Source: Corynebacterium uropygiale
Lineage (GTDB): Bacteria; Actinomycetota; Actinomycetes; Mycobacteriales; Mycobacteriaceae
Reading direction: 5' to 3'
NCBI RefSeq assembly: GCF_021568315.1
Contig: NZ_JAKGSI010000001.1
Coordinates: 248,001 to 312,000, forward strand
DNA length: 64,000 nucleotides
This document shows positions 27,716-36,746 of the stretch, in pieces. Each line of letters begins with the position of its first letter. Position 1 is the stretch's first letter. The translations under genes and the position numbers were made by a program. Below the pieces are notes generated by a model that was not told the origin of the DNA, did no database searches, and was given only the letters and a program-made list of their open reading frames with translations.

Positions 27716-30310
27716 ATGAGCACTCCCGAGAAGCCCGAGACGACGGGGGACCTGGGCGCCGCGATCGCCGAGGCCCGGGAGGCGGCCCGCGCGGTCGGCA
27801 TCAGCGAGTTTGATACGCCCTCGACGGGCATCGCCGGGGAAGACAACCCGGAGGATGCCCGCAAGCACGCCTTCACTTTCGACCTCGAGGGGCTCGACGA
27901 CGCGCCGGGCATTAGCGACATCGAGGAGGCCCTCGAGGAGATCCCCGGGGTCCGCGCGCGGATCGTCTTCGGGGACCGGCGGGCGTGGATCACGGCCCCG
28001 GAGTCGGTGGGGCCGGATCGCCTCGCCGAGGTCATGGAGCGCTTTGGCGTCGTCGCCCGCCTCACGGAGGGCTCGCTGCGCCGCCGCCTCGATCACCCGC
28101 ACGCGGCCCTCGGCAGCTCCCACCAGCGCCGTCGCCTGCGAACCCTCCGCGGCCGGCGCCAGGCGGAGGAGCGCGCCCGGATCATCGAGCGGCAGAAGCG
28201 CGCCGGGTGGCTGCGCTCGGAGGCGATCCGCCACCTCGTGCAGGACCCCGAGAGCCGCGATGTGCTCTTCACGGCCCGGGATCTTGTCACCGTGCCGCGG
28301 CTTGTGGTCTCGACGATCCTCGCGGTGCCCACCATCATCCTCCACTACGTCGTCGCTTTTCAGTTCCCGGGCTGGCAGTGGGTGTGCCTGGCGCTCGCGC
28401 TGCCCGTCGTCGTGTGGGGGGCGTGGCCTTTCCACCGCGCGATGCTCGGCGGGCTGCGCCGTGGGCTCAGCGCCCTCGATGCGGCGAGCTCCGTCGCCAT
28501 CCTCGTGGCGTGGCTGTGGTCGGCGGCGATGCTCCTCTTCACCCCCGCGGGCGACATCGGCTGGCTCTCCAACCCGAAGATGTTCGCCTTTGACCAGCAG
28601 CTTCTCATGGAGGGGGAGATTTACCTCGACGTGGCCTGCGGCATGACCGTGGTGCTCCTCGCTGGTCGCCTCATGACCCGCCGCACGCGGCTGAGCCTCA
28701 TGGATGACCTGGCGAACGCCCGGCCGGACCCGCAGGAGTGTTATACCGTCGTCCACCGCAACCGGGCGACCGGCCGCCAGGAGCCCGAGGTCATCCCCCT
28801 CCAGGAGGTCAACGTGGGCGATGACCTCCTCGTCCCCGAAGGTCACATCATTCCTGTGGATGGGCGCGTGGTGGGCGGCAGCTCCACCGTGGAGGCCGGG
28901 CTCATCGAGGGCCGCGGCATCCCCCGCCGGGTGAAGGTCAACGACCGCGTGTACGCCGGCTCGACGGCCGTCGACGGCCAACTCAAGGTTCGCGTCATCC
29001 GCACCGGCCACCTCACGCGCTCCTCGGTGATCCACCGCTGGGTGCGCGGGGCCACGCGGCGGCAGAACCGGATGGCCTGGGTCTCGACGTCCACCGCGGG
29101 CTGGCTCATCCCGGCCTCGCTCATCATCGCGGGCGCGGATTTCTCCCTGTGGTACCTCATCAGCGGAAACATCAACGCGGCGTTCACGACGGCCCTCGCG
29201 ATCCTCGCCTCCGTCGCGCCGGTGGCCCTCGCGCTCTCCACCTCCCTGGCCCTGCGCCACGGGATCGAGGCGGCCGCCCGGCACGGGATGCTGCTGCGCG
29301 ATGGGAACATCATGCGGCGGCTCGCCCAGGTGGACACGGTGGTGTTTAACCGGGTGGGCACCCTCGTCGAGCAGGAGATGGCGGTGGAGACCGTCACCGC
29401 CGACCACGGGGAGAACCCCGACCTCGTGCTCCGCGTGGCGGGCGCCCTCTCGATGGAGTCCGAGCACCCGGCGAGCCAGGCCATCGTCCACGCCGCCCGC
29501 CAGTCCCGCGACCACGGCGAGGGCGGTGAGGAGATCCCGCACTGGATCGAGGTCACGCACGTCGACATCACCGCGGACGGCACCTTCACCGGGATGGTCA
29601 CCCTGCCCGCCGGGCACGGGGACAGCGAGCGCCAGGTGGAGGCCTCCCTGTGGCGGCCGCGCACCATGGCGGACCTCACCGGCCGGCTGGCGGCGGCGGC
29701 CGCCTCGGGCGGCACCCCGATCATCGTGCGCTGGCGGGGGAAGGACCGCGGCGTGATCACCCTCAACGACACGGTGAAGGATGACGCCTCGGAGGCGGTG
29801 GAGGACCTCGCGGACCTGGGGATGGAGACCATCATGCTCTCCCGGGACACGTACCCGGTGGCCCGCCGCTTCGCCGACCGCATCGGGGCGGCGAGCGTCC
29901 TCGCGGGCATCGCGCCCGGGCGCAAGGCGATGGCCGTTCGCGCCGTCCACGCCCGCGGGCACTGCGTGGCGATGGTGGGGGACTCCTCGGTGCGCGAGTG
30001 CCTGCACGTCGCCGACGTGGGCATCTGCGTCGTGGGCGGACAGCCGCTCGCAGACCTCATCAGGACGGACACGCGGGGGCTGGACGTCGTCGTCCTTCGC
30101 TCGGACGTGTCGGCCATCCCGCAGATCATGAGCCTCGCGCGCCGCACGAGCCGGCTCATTGACCAGAACATCTGGTTCGCGTGGATCTACAACGTGGCGG
30201 CCATGCTCGCCGCGATCTCCGGCCTCCTGCACCCCATGGCGGCGACGGTCCTCATGATCTGCTCCTCGCTACTCATCGAGTGGCGCTCCCGCCGGGCCCG
30301 CGTCTTCTAG
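27716..30310 (+). CDS. P1B-type ATPase pseudoenzyme in the heme cluster
   Basis: An 864-residue protein with full P1B-ATPase architecture: an N-terminal ferredoxin-like HMA domain (about 45-115) without CxxC, eight hydrophobic helices, actuator, phosphorylation and nucleotide-binding domains. The key residues are gone. DKTGT reads NRVGT, with Asn at 545; the transmembrane CPC reads APV (about 498); TGES reads EGRG (about 398); GDGxND reads GDSSVR (about 756). SEHP of the nucleotide domain and the P-domain Lys are kept. It cannot form the usual aspartyl-phosphate, yet the frame is intact. A regulatory or scaffold role in heme or metal handling is inferred only from position between hemB and hemE. 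Confidence 0.85.
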   Translation: MSTPEKPETTGDLGAAIAEAREAARAVGISEFDTPSTGIAGEDNPEDARKHAFTFDLEGLDDAPGISDIEEALEEIPGVRARIVFGDRRAWITAPESVGPDRLAEVMERFGVVARLTEGSLRRRLDHPHAALGSSHQRRRLRTLRGRRQAEERARIIERQKRAGWLRSEAIRHLVQDPESRDVLFTARDLVTVPRLVVSTILAVPTIILHYVVAFQFPGWQWVCLALALPVVVWGAWPFHRAMLGGLRRGLSALDAASSVAILVAWLWSAAMLLFTPAGDIGWLSNPKMFAFDQQLLMEGEIYLDVACGMTVVLLAGRLMTRRTRLSLMDDLANARPDPQECYTVVHRNRATGRQEPEVIPLQEVNVGDDLLVPEGHIIPVDGRVVGGSSTVEAGLIEGRGIPRRVKVNDRVYAGSTAVDGQLKVRVIRTGHLTRSSVIHRWVRGATRRQNRMAWVSTSTAGWLIPASLIIAGADFSLWYLISGNINAAFTTALAILASVAPVALALSTSLALRHGIEAAARHGMLLRDGNIMRRLAQVDTVVFNRVGTLVEQEMAVETVTADHGENPDLVLRVAGALSMESEHPASQAIVHAARQSRDHGEGGEEIPHWIEVTHVDITADGTFTGMVTLPAGHGDSERQVEASLWRPRTMADLTGRLAAAAASGGTPIIVRWRGKDRGVITLNDTVKDDASEAVEDLADLGMETIMLSRDTYPVARRFADRIGAASVLAGIAPGRKAMAVRAVHARGHCVAMVGDSSVRECLHVADVGICVVGGQPLADLIRTDTRGLDVVVLRSDVSAIPQIMSLARRTSRLIDQNIWFAWIYNVAAMLAAISGLLHPMAATVLMICSSLLIEWRSRRARVF

Positions 30311-30374
30311 GCCCAGCGCCGCCGGGGCGTGCACCCGCCGCCGGGGCGGAGCACTCGGCCCCGGCTCTTCGCCT

Positions 30375-30380
30375 TAGGAT
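30375..30380 (+). promoter_or_regulatory. -10 element of leaderless hemE
   Basis: TAGGAT lies seven bases before ATG 30388. It overlaps the alternative in-frame ATG at 30379, which argues against that codon as the start. Confidence 0.5.
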
Positions 30381-30387
30381 GGTGAGC

Positions 30388-31476
30388 ATGAGTGCCCGCA
30401 GGACAGTAGTAGACGCCCCCCTCGTGGACGCCGCGCTCGGCCGGACGCCGAGCCGCATGCCCGTCTGGTTTATGCGCCAGGCCGGCCGTTCCCTCCCGGA
30501 GTATCGGAAAGTTCGGGAGGGAATCAGCATGCTGGACTCGTGCTTCCGCCCGGAGCTCCTCGCGGAGATCACCCTCCAGCCGGTGCGCCGCCACGACGTC
30601 GACGCCGCGATCCTCTTCTCCGACATCGTCGTCCCGCTGAAGGCCGCCGGGGTGGAGGTGGATATTGTGGCGGGGCGCGGCCCGGTCATGGAGCGCCCCG
30701 TGCGTAGCACGGAGGACGTCCAGGCGCTCCCCATCCTTGACCACGATGTCCCGGAGGTCGCCGAAGGGATCGCCGGCATCCTCGCGGAGCTCAGCCCGCA
30801 GCAGGCGCTCATCGGTTTCGCGGGCGCCCCGTTTACGCTGGCCAGCTACCTCATCGAGGGCGGCCCCAGCAAGAACCACGAGCGCACCAAGGCCCTCATG
30901 CACGCCCAGCCGCACGTCTGGCACGCGCTCATGAACCGCCTGTGCAGCACCATCGAGGCCTTCTTGCGCACGCAGATCGACGCCGGCGTCGACGCCGTGC
31001 AACTCTTCGATTCCTGGGCGGGCTTCCTCACCAAGCGCGACTACCGCACCTTCGTCTTGCCCTACTCCCAGCGCATTTTCGACGAGATCGCGGCGTCGGG
31101 AATCCCCCGCATCCACTTTGGCGTGGGCACAGGCGAGCTGCTCGGCGCGATGGCGGAGGCCGGCTCCGAGGTCATGGGGGTGGACTGGCGGGTGCCGCTC
31201 GACCAGGCGGCGCACCGGATTTATGCCACCTCGGGGCCGAAGGTGCTGCAGGGCAACCTCGACCCGGCGCTGCTCCACGCGGGCCGCGAGGTGGTGCGCG
31301 AGGAGATCGCCCGCATCTGCGAGGAGGGGCGCCGGGCGCAGGCGGAGGGCCTGGCCCGCGGACACATCTTTAACCTGGGGCACGGGGTGCTCCCCACCAC
31401 GCCGCCGGAGGCCATCACGGAGGCGGTTGATCTGATTCATCGTGAAGGAGTTTTTCGCTCATGCGTTATGCCGTGA
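30388..31476 (+). CDS. hemE: Uroporphyrinogen decarboxylase
   Basis: HemE removes four carboxyl groups from uroporphyrinogen III to give coproporphyrinogen III. The 362-residue protein carries the N-terminal signature PVWFMRQAGRSLPEYR (about residues 24-39) with the substrate-holding Arg, the catalytic Asp in ILFSDIVVP, and the second signature GFAGAPFTLASYLIEGG. The C-terminal IFNLGHGVLP holds the conserved His. ATG 30388 is chosen for its TAGGAT seven bases upstream. The 3' end overlaps the next gene by 16 bases, so HemE and the oxidase are coupled. Confidence 0.95.
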   Translation: MSARRTVVDAPLVDAALGRTPSRMPVWFMRQAGRSLPEYRKVREGISMLDSCFRPELLAEITLQPVRRHDVDAAILFSDIVVPLKAAGVEVDIVAGRGPVMERPVRSTEDVQALPILDHDVPEVAEGIAGILAELSPQQALIGFAGAPFTLASYLIEGGPSKNHERTKALMHAQPHVWHALMNRLCSTIEAFLRTQIDAGVDAVQLFDSWAGFLTKRDYRTFVLPYSQRIFDEIAASGIPRIHFGVGTGELLGAMAEAGSEVMGVDWRVPLDQAAHRIYATSGPKVLQGNLDPALLHAGREVVREEIARICEEGRRAQAEGLARGHIFNLGHGVLPTTPPEAITEAVDLIHREGVFRSCVMP

Positions 31477-32864
31477 TCGGCGCAGGCCTGGCGGGGCTGT
31501 CCGCCGCCTATGAGATTCACCAGCACGCCCCGGAGGCGGCAATCGAGGTCTTTGAGGCCACCGACCGCATCGGCGGCAAGATGTTCAGCGTGCCCTTCCA
31601 CTCGGGGCCGGTGGACATGGGGGCGGAGGCCTTCCTCGCCCGCAACCAGGAGGCCTACGCGTTTTTCACCGAAGAGCTGGGGCTTCGTACCGTCACCCCG
31701 TCGGGGCTGCCCTCCTCGGTGTACATGGGCGGGCAGCTGCGCCCCCTGCCGCACGCCGGCATGATGGGCATCCCTGCCGACGCCGAGCCCATCCGCGAGA
31801 TCATCAGCGAGGAGAGCGCCCGACGCATCGACGCCGAGGCGGAGCAGGACCCCATCCCGTGGACGCCGGGGCAGGATTATTCGGCGGGGCGGCTCGTCCG
31901 CGAGCGCTACGGCGATGACGTGGTCGATCGCCTGGTCTCCGCGCTGCTCGGGGGCGTTTACTCCTGCACCGCGGATGACCTGGGCATTCGTGCGACCATC
32001 CCGCGCCTGGCGGCCACCTTCGACGCCATGGCGGAGGCCGGGGAGCCGGTCTATCTGTCCGCCGCGGTGCGTCGGCTCCTGGAGAAGCGCGCCCAGGCGG
32101 CCGGCAGCGCCCGTGGTGCGGGGACGGGGCAGGGCAGTGTGTTCGCCGCCTTCCCCGGCGGCTACGCGGAGGTCTATGAGACCCTCGCGGAGCGCAGCGG
32201 GGCCCGCATCTTCATCGACGCTTTCATCACCGGGCTGAGCCGCGACCCGAAGGGCGGCTACCGCCTCACCGGCGGCGGGGAGGGCGCCTATGACCGAGTG
32301 ATCCTCGCGACCCCCGCGCCCACCACTGCGCTGCTGCTCAAGGGCATCGCCCCCGAGGCCGCCCAGCACATCGCGGGGATTCGCTTGGCGAGTTCGGCCG
32401 TCGTCGGCATGAAATTCGACACCGACGAGGGCCTGCCGCAGAACTCCGGCATCCTCATCGCCGCCGACGAGCCAGGCCTCCACGCCAAGGCCTTCACCCT
32501 CTCCTCGCGGAAGTGGCCGCACCTCGCGGAGCGCGGGGGCGCGGTGGTGCGCGCGAGCTTCGGGCGCTTCGGGGATGATGCCCTCGTCCGCGCGGAGGAG
32601 GATGACCTGGTGGATTACGCCCTCGATGACCTCCAGGCGATTACCGGCTTCGACGGCCGGGCCGCGGGGCTCTCCGAGATTTATGTGCAGCGCTGGTTCG
32701 GCGGGATCCCCTGCTTCGACGAGCACATCCTCGAGCGCGTCCGCCAGGCTAAGGAAGCGCTGGCGGAGATCAGCGACCTCGGCGTGACCGGGGCGTGGGC
32801 GAGCGGGGTCGGCGTCCCCGCCGTGCTGGCCGACGCCCGCCGGGTGGCCCGACGCCTCGTTTAG
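31461..32864 (+). CDS. hemY: Coproporphyrinogen III / protoporphyrinogen oxidase
   Basis: A 467-residue FAD enzyme of the HemY/CgoX family. The N-terminal dinucleotide motif VIGAGLAGLSAAYEI (residues 4-18) and GGKMFS follow the amine-oxidase pattern, and the C-terminal GAWASGVGVPAVLADARR closes the FAD site. In actinobacteria this enzyme normally oxidises coproporphyrinogen III to coproporphyrin III (CgoX) in the coproheme route; that pathway is assumed here from the lineage, and the ferrochelatase and HemQ genes are not in the window. It overlaps hemE by 16 bases and ends convergent to the oxidoreductase gene. Confidence 0.93.
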   Translation: MRYAVIGAGLAGLSAAYEIHQHAPEAAIEVFEATDRIGGKMFSVPFHSGPVDMGAEAFLARNQEAYAFFTEELGLRTVTPSGLPSSVYMGGQLRPLPHAGMMGIPADAEPIREIISEESARRIDAEAEQDPIPWTPGQDYSAGRLVRERYGDDVVDRLVSALLGGVYSCTADDLGIRATIPRLAATFDAMAEAGEPVYLSAAVRRLLEKRAQAAGSARGAGTGQGSVFAAFPGGYAEVYETLAERSGARIFIDAFITGLSRDPKGGYRLTGGGEGAYDRVILATPAPTTALLLKGIAPEAAQHIAGIRLASSAVVGMKFDTDEGLPQNSGILIAADEPGLHAKAFTLSSRKWPHLAERGGAVVRASFGRFGDDALVRAEEDDLVDYALDDLQAITGFDGRAAGLSEIYVQRWFGGIPCFDEHILERVRQAKEALAEISDLGVTGAWASGVGVPAVLADARRVARRLV

Positions 32865-32881
32865 GCCGGGTTGGGCCCCAC

Positions 32882-33727
32882 CTAGGGGCGCGGCCGCTCG
32901 CGGTGGACCAGGATGCTCGAGAAGTCATCGTTGCCGCGCCCGGCCTCCTGCTGCTCCTCGAGGCTGGCGAGCGCCGCGCGGACGGCCGGCAGCTCCACCG
33001 TCGAGCTCGCGAGCATGAGGCGCGCGTCCTTCGCGATAGCGTCGGTGGTGAAGTCCCCGCCGGTCACTTCGCGCTCCCCGCGGACGAAGGGGCCCTTCAT
33101 CCCCGCGATGAACGCGAGCCCGGTGTGCTGGAGGAAGTCGAGCACCTCCTCATCGCTGAGCCCCTGGGAATTGCCCAGGTTGAGGGCCTCGCGCAGGCCC
33201 TCCCCGCTGATCGCGAGGGCGAGGTTCGCGATGAGCTTGGCCGTCGCCGCCTTCGCCGCGGAATCGACGCCGCGCAGCCGCTCCGGATCCGCCCAGGGGG
33301 CCACGACGCGGAGGACCTCCTCGCGCCGGGCGGCGTCGGGGGTTCCCACATAGACCCCGAGGCTGCCCTGCCGCGCCGGCCCAAGGGTGCCGACGACCGG
33401 CGCGTGCACATAGGTCGGGACGGCCGCCGCGAACTCGTCGGCATCGGCGGGGGAGACGGTGGTCGTGTCCACCCAGGTCACCCCGTCGGGGATGAGGCCC
33501 GGCCCGATGATGACCTCGCGGACCGTGTCCGGGCCGAAGAGGGAGCTGATGATGAGATCCGCGCCGTCGATGGCCTCGGCGGGGGTGCTGGCGCCCGTCG
33601 CTCCGGCGTCGAGGAGCCGCTGTGTGCGGTAGGCGGTGCGGTTCCACGCCGTGAGCTCATGCTCGGGGAGGAGGTGGAGGGCAAGCTCGGTGCCCATGCG
33701 TCCGGTTCCAAGAAATGCAATCTTCAT
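32882..33727 (-). CDS. NAD(P)-binding beta-hydroxyacid dehydrogenase-type oxidoreductase
   Basis: A 281-residue member of the 3-hydroxyisobutyrate / 6-phosphogluconate dehydrogenase-like family. The N-terminal Rossmann motif reads IAFLGTGRMGTELA (residues 3-16), the substrate region has DTTTVSPADA and VVGTLGPARQGSL, and the catalytic Lys lies in AATAKLIANLALA with the usual NxxxK spacing. The substrate is unknown. The start ATG at 33727 begins the Rossmann strand; the longer upstream frame is not conserved. It diverges from the guanidine exporter unit. No operon partner is seen on its strand. Confidence 0.85.
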   Translation of the reverse strand: MKIAFLGTGRMGTELALHLLPEHELTAWNRTAYRTQRLLDAGATGASTPAEAIDGADLIISSLFGPDTVREVIIGPGLIPDGVTWVDTTTVSPADADEFAAAVPTYVHAPVVGTLGPARQGSLGVYVGTPDAARREEVLRVVAPWADPERLRGVDSAAKAATAKLIANLALAISGEGLREALNLGNSQGLSDEEVLDFLQHTGLAFIAGMKGPFVRGEREVTGGDFTTDAIAKDARLMLASSTVELPAVRAALASLEEQQEAGRGNDDFSSILVHRERPRP

Positions 33728-33796
33728 GGCCCCCACTGTGCCACAGAGCACAGAATCTGGTAGGACTCGGAGTGCACCCGAATGCAGATCGGGCAG

Positions 33797-33837
33797 CCCG
33801 GACGAGGGAGCCGTACCCGGCAGGCGACAAGACGGCC
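33797..33837 (+). promoter_or_regulatory. Guanidine-III (ykkC-III) riboswitch
   Basis: About 40 bases upstream of the SMR gene carry the blocks CCGGACGAGG, GCCGTACCCGG and GACAAGACGG in the order and spacing of the guanidine-III aptamer known from actinobacteria such as Thermobifida fusca. The CCGG of the first block pairs with the CCGG of the second, and the GCCGT block can pair with the ACGGC end, as in the published pseudoknot. The Shine-Dalgarno AAGGAG begins eight bases later, which suggests translational control by guanidinium. Confidence 0.8.
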
Positions 33838-33857
33838 ACAACGCAAGGAGTGGCCCC

Positions 33858-34172
33858 ATGGCCTGGATTGTTCTTGTCATTTCTGCTCTGTTTGAACCCG
33901 TGTGGGCGGCAGCACTCGCCGCCGCCGATGGCCTCCGCAACCCCCGGGCGCTGGTGGTGTTCGCGGTGGGGCTCTGCATCTCGATGGGCGGCCTGGCCTG
34001 GGCCATGCGCAGCCTGCCCATGGGCACCGCTTATGCGGTGTGGGTGGGGATCGGCGCCGCGGGGGCGGTGGGCTACTCGGTGCTCTCGGGACAGGAACCG
34101 CTGAGCGCGCTCAAGCTCCTCTTCCTCGCGATGATCATCGGTGGGGTCATCGGCCTCAAGGTATCCAGCTAA
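33858..34172 (+). CDS. SMR-family guanidinium exporter (Gdx/SugE-like)
   Basis: A 104-residue four-helix small multidrug resistance-type protein. The conserved membrane Glu is in SALFEPVWAA (residue 13), where the FExxWA context resembles Gdx/SugE members that export guanidinium in exchange for protons rather than EmrE-like drug pumps. Further helices are about 29-48, 58-76 and 84-101. A single gene implies a homodimer, normally dual-topology. The ATG follows AAGGAG at eight bases, and a guanidine-III riboswitch lies just upstream, which strongly supports guanidinium as substrate. It is followed by hemL, which has its own promoter. Confidence 0.9.
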   Translation: MAWIVLVISALFEPVWAAALAAADGLRNPRALVVFAVGLCISMGGLAWAMRSLPMGTAYAVWVGIGAAGAVGYSVLSGQEPLSALKLLFLAMIIGGVIGLKVSS

Positions 34173-34192
34173 AGTTCTGCGCGCCCACCCCC

Positions 34193-34198
34193 TACAAT
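34193..34198 (+). promoter_or_regulatory. -10 element of leaderless hemL
   Basis: TACAAT, five of six bases of TATAAT, lies seven bases before ATG 34206. The alternative in-frame ATG at 34197 falls inside the element and is rejected. Confidence 0.55.
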
Positions 34199-34205
34199 GG
34201 TCCCC

Positions 34206-35528
34206 ATGACTTTCGGCGATCCCACTTCCGCGCACACTCGTGTGTCCGCTCAGTACTTTGAGAAGGCCCGCTCGGTGACCCCCGGCGGCGTGAACTCCCC
34301 GGTCCGCGCTTTCGGCTCTGTGGGCGGCCAGACGCGCTTCATCCGTTCGGCGCAGGGCTCGACGCTCGTCGACGTCGACGGCAACGAGTACGTTGACCTC
34401 GTCTGTTCCTGGGGTCCCATGATCCACGGGAACGCGCACCCGGAGATTGTCGCGGCCGTGCAGAAGGCTGCGGAGGCCGGGCTCTCCTTCGGGGCGCCGA
34501 CGCTCGCTGAGGTGGAGCTGGCGGAGGAGATCATCGGCCGTACCGCCGTCGAGCAGGTTCGCCTGGTGAACTCGGGCACGGAGGCCACGATGTCCGCCGT
34601 GCGCCTTGCCCGCGGCTACACCGGGCGGGCGAAGATCCTCAAGTTCGAGGGCTGTTACCACGGGCACGTCGACGCCCTCCTGGCCAGCGCCGGCTCGGGT
34701 GTGGCCACGTTCGCGCTGCCGGATTCGCCGGGTGTCACGGGCGCCTCGGCGGCGGACACGATCGTCGTCCCCTACAACGATCTCGACGCCGTCCGCCAGG
34801 CCTTCGCCGAGCACCCCGGCGAAATCGCGGCGATCATCGCGGAGGCCTCCGCGGGCAACATGGGCACCGTGCGCCCCGAGGAGGGCTTCAACGCGGCCCT
34901 CAAGGAGATCGCGCACGAGGACGGGGCGCTGCTCATTCTCGACGAGGTGATGACCGGCTTCCGGACCTCGTATTCGGGCTGGTACGGCGTCGACGGCGTG
35001 GCCGCTGACCTCGTTACCTTCGGCAAGGTCGTGAGCGGCGGTCTGCCCGCGGCGGCCTTCGGCGGCCGCGCGGAGATCATGGCCTCCCTCGCCCCGGAGG
35101 GGCCGGTCTACCAGGCGGGCACCCTGTCCGGGAACCCGGTGGCCATGGCCGCGGGCTTGGCCTCGCTCCGCCTCGCGAAGGAGGAGCTCTACCCGAACCT
35201 GATGGAGAAGGCCGATACCCTCTCCTCGCTCATCTCCGGCGCCCTGGAGAAGGCCGGCGTGGCCCACCACATCCAGCGCGCCGCGACCATGCTCTCCGTC
35301 CGCTTCGCCGAGGGCGAGGGCCGCAACTTCGCCGACATGAAGGCGGCGGACACCTTCCGCTACCCGGCCTTCTTCCACGCCCTCCTCGACCGCGGCGTCT
35401 TCGCCCCGCCGAGCGTCTTCGAGACGTGGTTCGTGAGCAGCGCCCTCAGCGATGCCGACTTCGAGAAGATCGAGCAGGCCCTCCAGCCCGCCGCCGAGGC
35501 GGCCGCCGCCGCGCAGGGAGAGAACTAA
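34206..35528 (+). CDS. hemL: Glutamate-1-semialdehyde 2,1-aminomutase
   Basis: HemL converts glutamate-1-semialdehyde to 5-aminolevulinate, the step between HemA and HemB. The 440-residue class III PLP enzyme has NSPVRAFG near the start, the family [24 protein letters not shown], the cofactor-contacting DEVMTGFR and the PLP Lys274 in [17 protein letters not shown]. The C-terminus ends in an Ala-rich tail. A leaderless start at 34206 is supported by TACAAT seven bases upstream. It heads an operon with the histidine phosphatase and the cytochrome c maturation genes, with very short gaps, the same order as Rv0524-Rv0529. Confidence 0.96.
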   Translation: MTFGDPTSAHTRVSAQYFEKARSVTPGGVNSPVRAFGSVGGQTRFIRSAQGSTLVDVDGNEYVDLVCSWGPMIHGNAHPEIVAAVQKAAEAGLSFGAPTLAEVELAEEIIGRTAVEQVRLVNSGTEATMSAVRLARGYTGRAKILKFEGCYHGHVDALLASAGSGVATFALPDSPGVTGASAADTIVVPYNDLDAVRQAFAEHPGEIAAIIAEASAGNMGTVRPEEGFNAALKEIAHEDGALLILDEVMTGFRTSYSGWYGVDGVAADLVTFGKVVSGGLPAAAFGGRAEIMASLAPEGPVYQAGTLSGNPVAMAAGLASLRLAKEELYPNLMEKADTLSSLISGALEKAGVAHHIQRAATMLSVRFAEGEGRNFADMKAADTFRYPAFFHALLDRGVFAPPSVFETWFVSSALSDADFEKIEQALQPAAEAAAAAQGEN

Positions 35529-35531
35529 CTG

Positions 35532-36140
35532 ATGAGCACCACCCTCGTCCACCTCGTCCGCCACGGCGAGGTGTTCAACCCGGACCGTATTCTCTACGGC
35601 CGTCTCCCCGGCTACCACCTCTCCTCCCGCGGTCAGAGCCAGGCGGCCCGCACCGCCGAGTCCTTCCGCGGGCACGACGTCACCTACCTCACCGCCTCCC
35701 CGCTCGAGCGCACCCAGGAGACCGCGACGCCCATCTGCACGGTCACCGGGCTGGGGCTCACCCTCGACGGGGGCGTCATCGAGGCAGGCAATGCCTACCA
35801 GGGACTTCGGGTCCGCGGCTGGCGCTCCCAGCTGTGGCACCCCCGCCACTGGCGGCTCATGACCAACCCGACCATCCCGAGCTGGGGCGAGCCCTACACC
35901 GACATCGCCCACCGCATGATGGATGCCATCGAGCGGGCGCGGGTGGCCGCCGAGGGGCACGAGGCTATCATCGTGAGTCACCAGCTTCCCATCGTGTGCG
36001 TGCAGCGCACGGTGCGCGGCCAGCGGCTGGCCCACAATCCGACGGCCCGGGAGTGCGACCTCGCCTCGGTCACCTCGCTTCTCTTCAAGGGCACGGAGAT
36101 CGTCGATCTGATGTACAGCGAACCAGCTCAGGAGATCTAA
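35532..36140 (+). CDS. Histidine phosphatase family protein
   Basis: A 202-residue phosphoglycerate-mutase-fold protein with the catalytic LVRHGEVFNP (phospho-acceptor His about residue 11), the PLERTQETA element and a second catalytic His in IIVSHQLPIVC. It is not GpmA, since the mutase-specific regions are missing and a real gpmA is at 12223. The substrate is unknown; the conserved place between hemL and the ResA-like gene (Rv0525 in M. tuberculosis) is the main hint. It begins three bases after the hemL stop and abuts the next gene. Confidence 0.85.
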   Translation: MSTTLVHLVRHGEVFNPDRILYGRLPGYHLSSRGQSQAARTAESFRGHDVTYLTASPLERTQETATPICTVTGLGLTLDGGVIEAGNAYQGLRVRGWRSQLWHPRHWRLMTNPTIPSWGEPYTDIAHRMMDAIERARVAAEGHEAIIVSHQLPIVCVQRTVRGQRLAHNPTARECDLASVTSLLFKGTEIVDLMYSEPAQEI

Positions 36141-36746
36141 ATGCGCAGACTCAGGGCAGCTCTCTCGGGGGTTCTCGGGCTCGCAATGGCGCTGAGCCTC
36201 GCCGCCTGCTCGGAAGACAGCACCGCCGGGCACTATGCGGCCGACGGCGGCCAGTTCCAATTCCACAGCCCCGGTGGGAAGACCGAGATCTTCTACCCGG
36301 AGGATGAACGCCAGGAGCTCCCCTCCTTCAGCGGGGAGGACCTCATGCACGAGGGGAAGAACATTTCCCTCGATGATTATGAGGGCAAGATCGTCGTCCT
36401 CAACGCCTGGGGCCAGTGGTGCGCCCCCTGCCGCGCGGAGGTCGATGACCTGGAGGCCGTCCAGGAGGAGCTGGAGAAGTCGGGCCAGGGCACGGTCCTG
36501 GGCATCAACGTCCGCGACCACAACCGCACGGTCTCCCAGGACTTCGTCAAGGACAACGCCGTGAGCTACCCCAGCATCTACGACCCGCCGTTCATCAGCG
36601 CGGCCTCCCTCGGTGGCGTCCCGGCCTCCGTCATCCCGACGACCATCGTCCTCGACAAGCAGCACCGCCCGGCCGCCGTCTTCCTCCGCAGCATCACGGA
36701 GAAGGATGTTCTCGACGTCGTCCGCCCGATGCTGGAGGAATCCTAA
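36141..36746 (+). CDS. resA: ResA/TlpA-type thiol-disulfide lipoprotein
   Basis: A 201-residue exported thioredoxin-fold protein. The N-terminus is a lipoprotein signal with lipobox SLAAC and lipidated C23. The thioredoxin motif WCAPC (C94, C97) lies in NAWGQWCAPCRAE, and the cis-Pro element is VIPTTIVLD. In system II cytochrome c maturation such proteins keep apocytochrome cysteines reduced, taking electrons from CcdA, whose gene follows directly. The ATG is the base right after the previous stop. The symbol rests on context. Confidence 0.9.
   Translation: MRRLRAALSGVLGLAMALSLAACSEDSTAGHYAADGGQFQFHSPGGKTEIFYPEDERQELPSFSGEDLMHEGKNISLDDYEGKIVVLNAWGQWCAPCRAEVDDLEAVQEELEKSGQGTVLGINVRDHNRTVSQDFVKDNAVSYPSIYDPPFISAASLGGVPASVIPTTIVLDKQHRPAAVFLRSITEKDVLDVVRPMLEES

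Noticed and set aside
27083-30232. 1049-codon open frame on the - strand opposite the P-type ATPase
   Set aside because: Same GC shadow effect; no recognisable motif and no ribosome-binding site.
30311-30387. 12-base direct repeat GCCGCCGGGGCG before hemE
   Set aside because: Two copies in a highly GC-biased gap are likely by chance; no associated element was seen.
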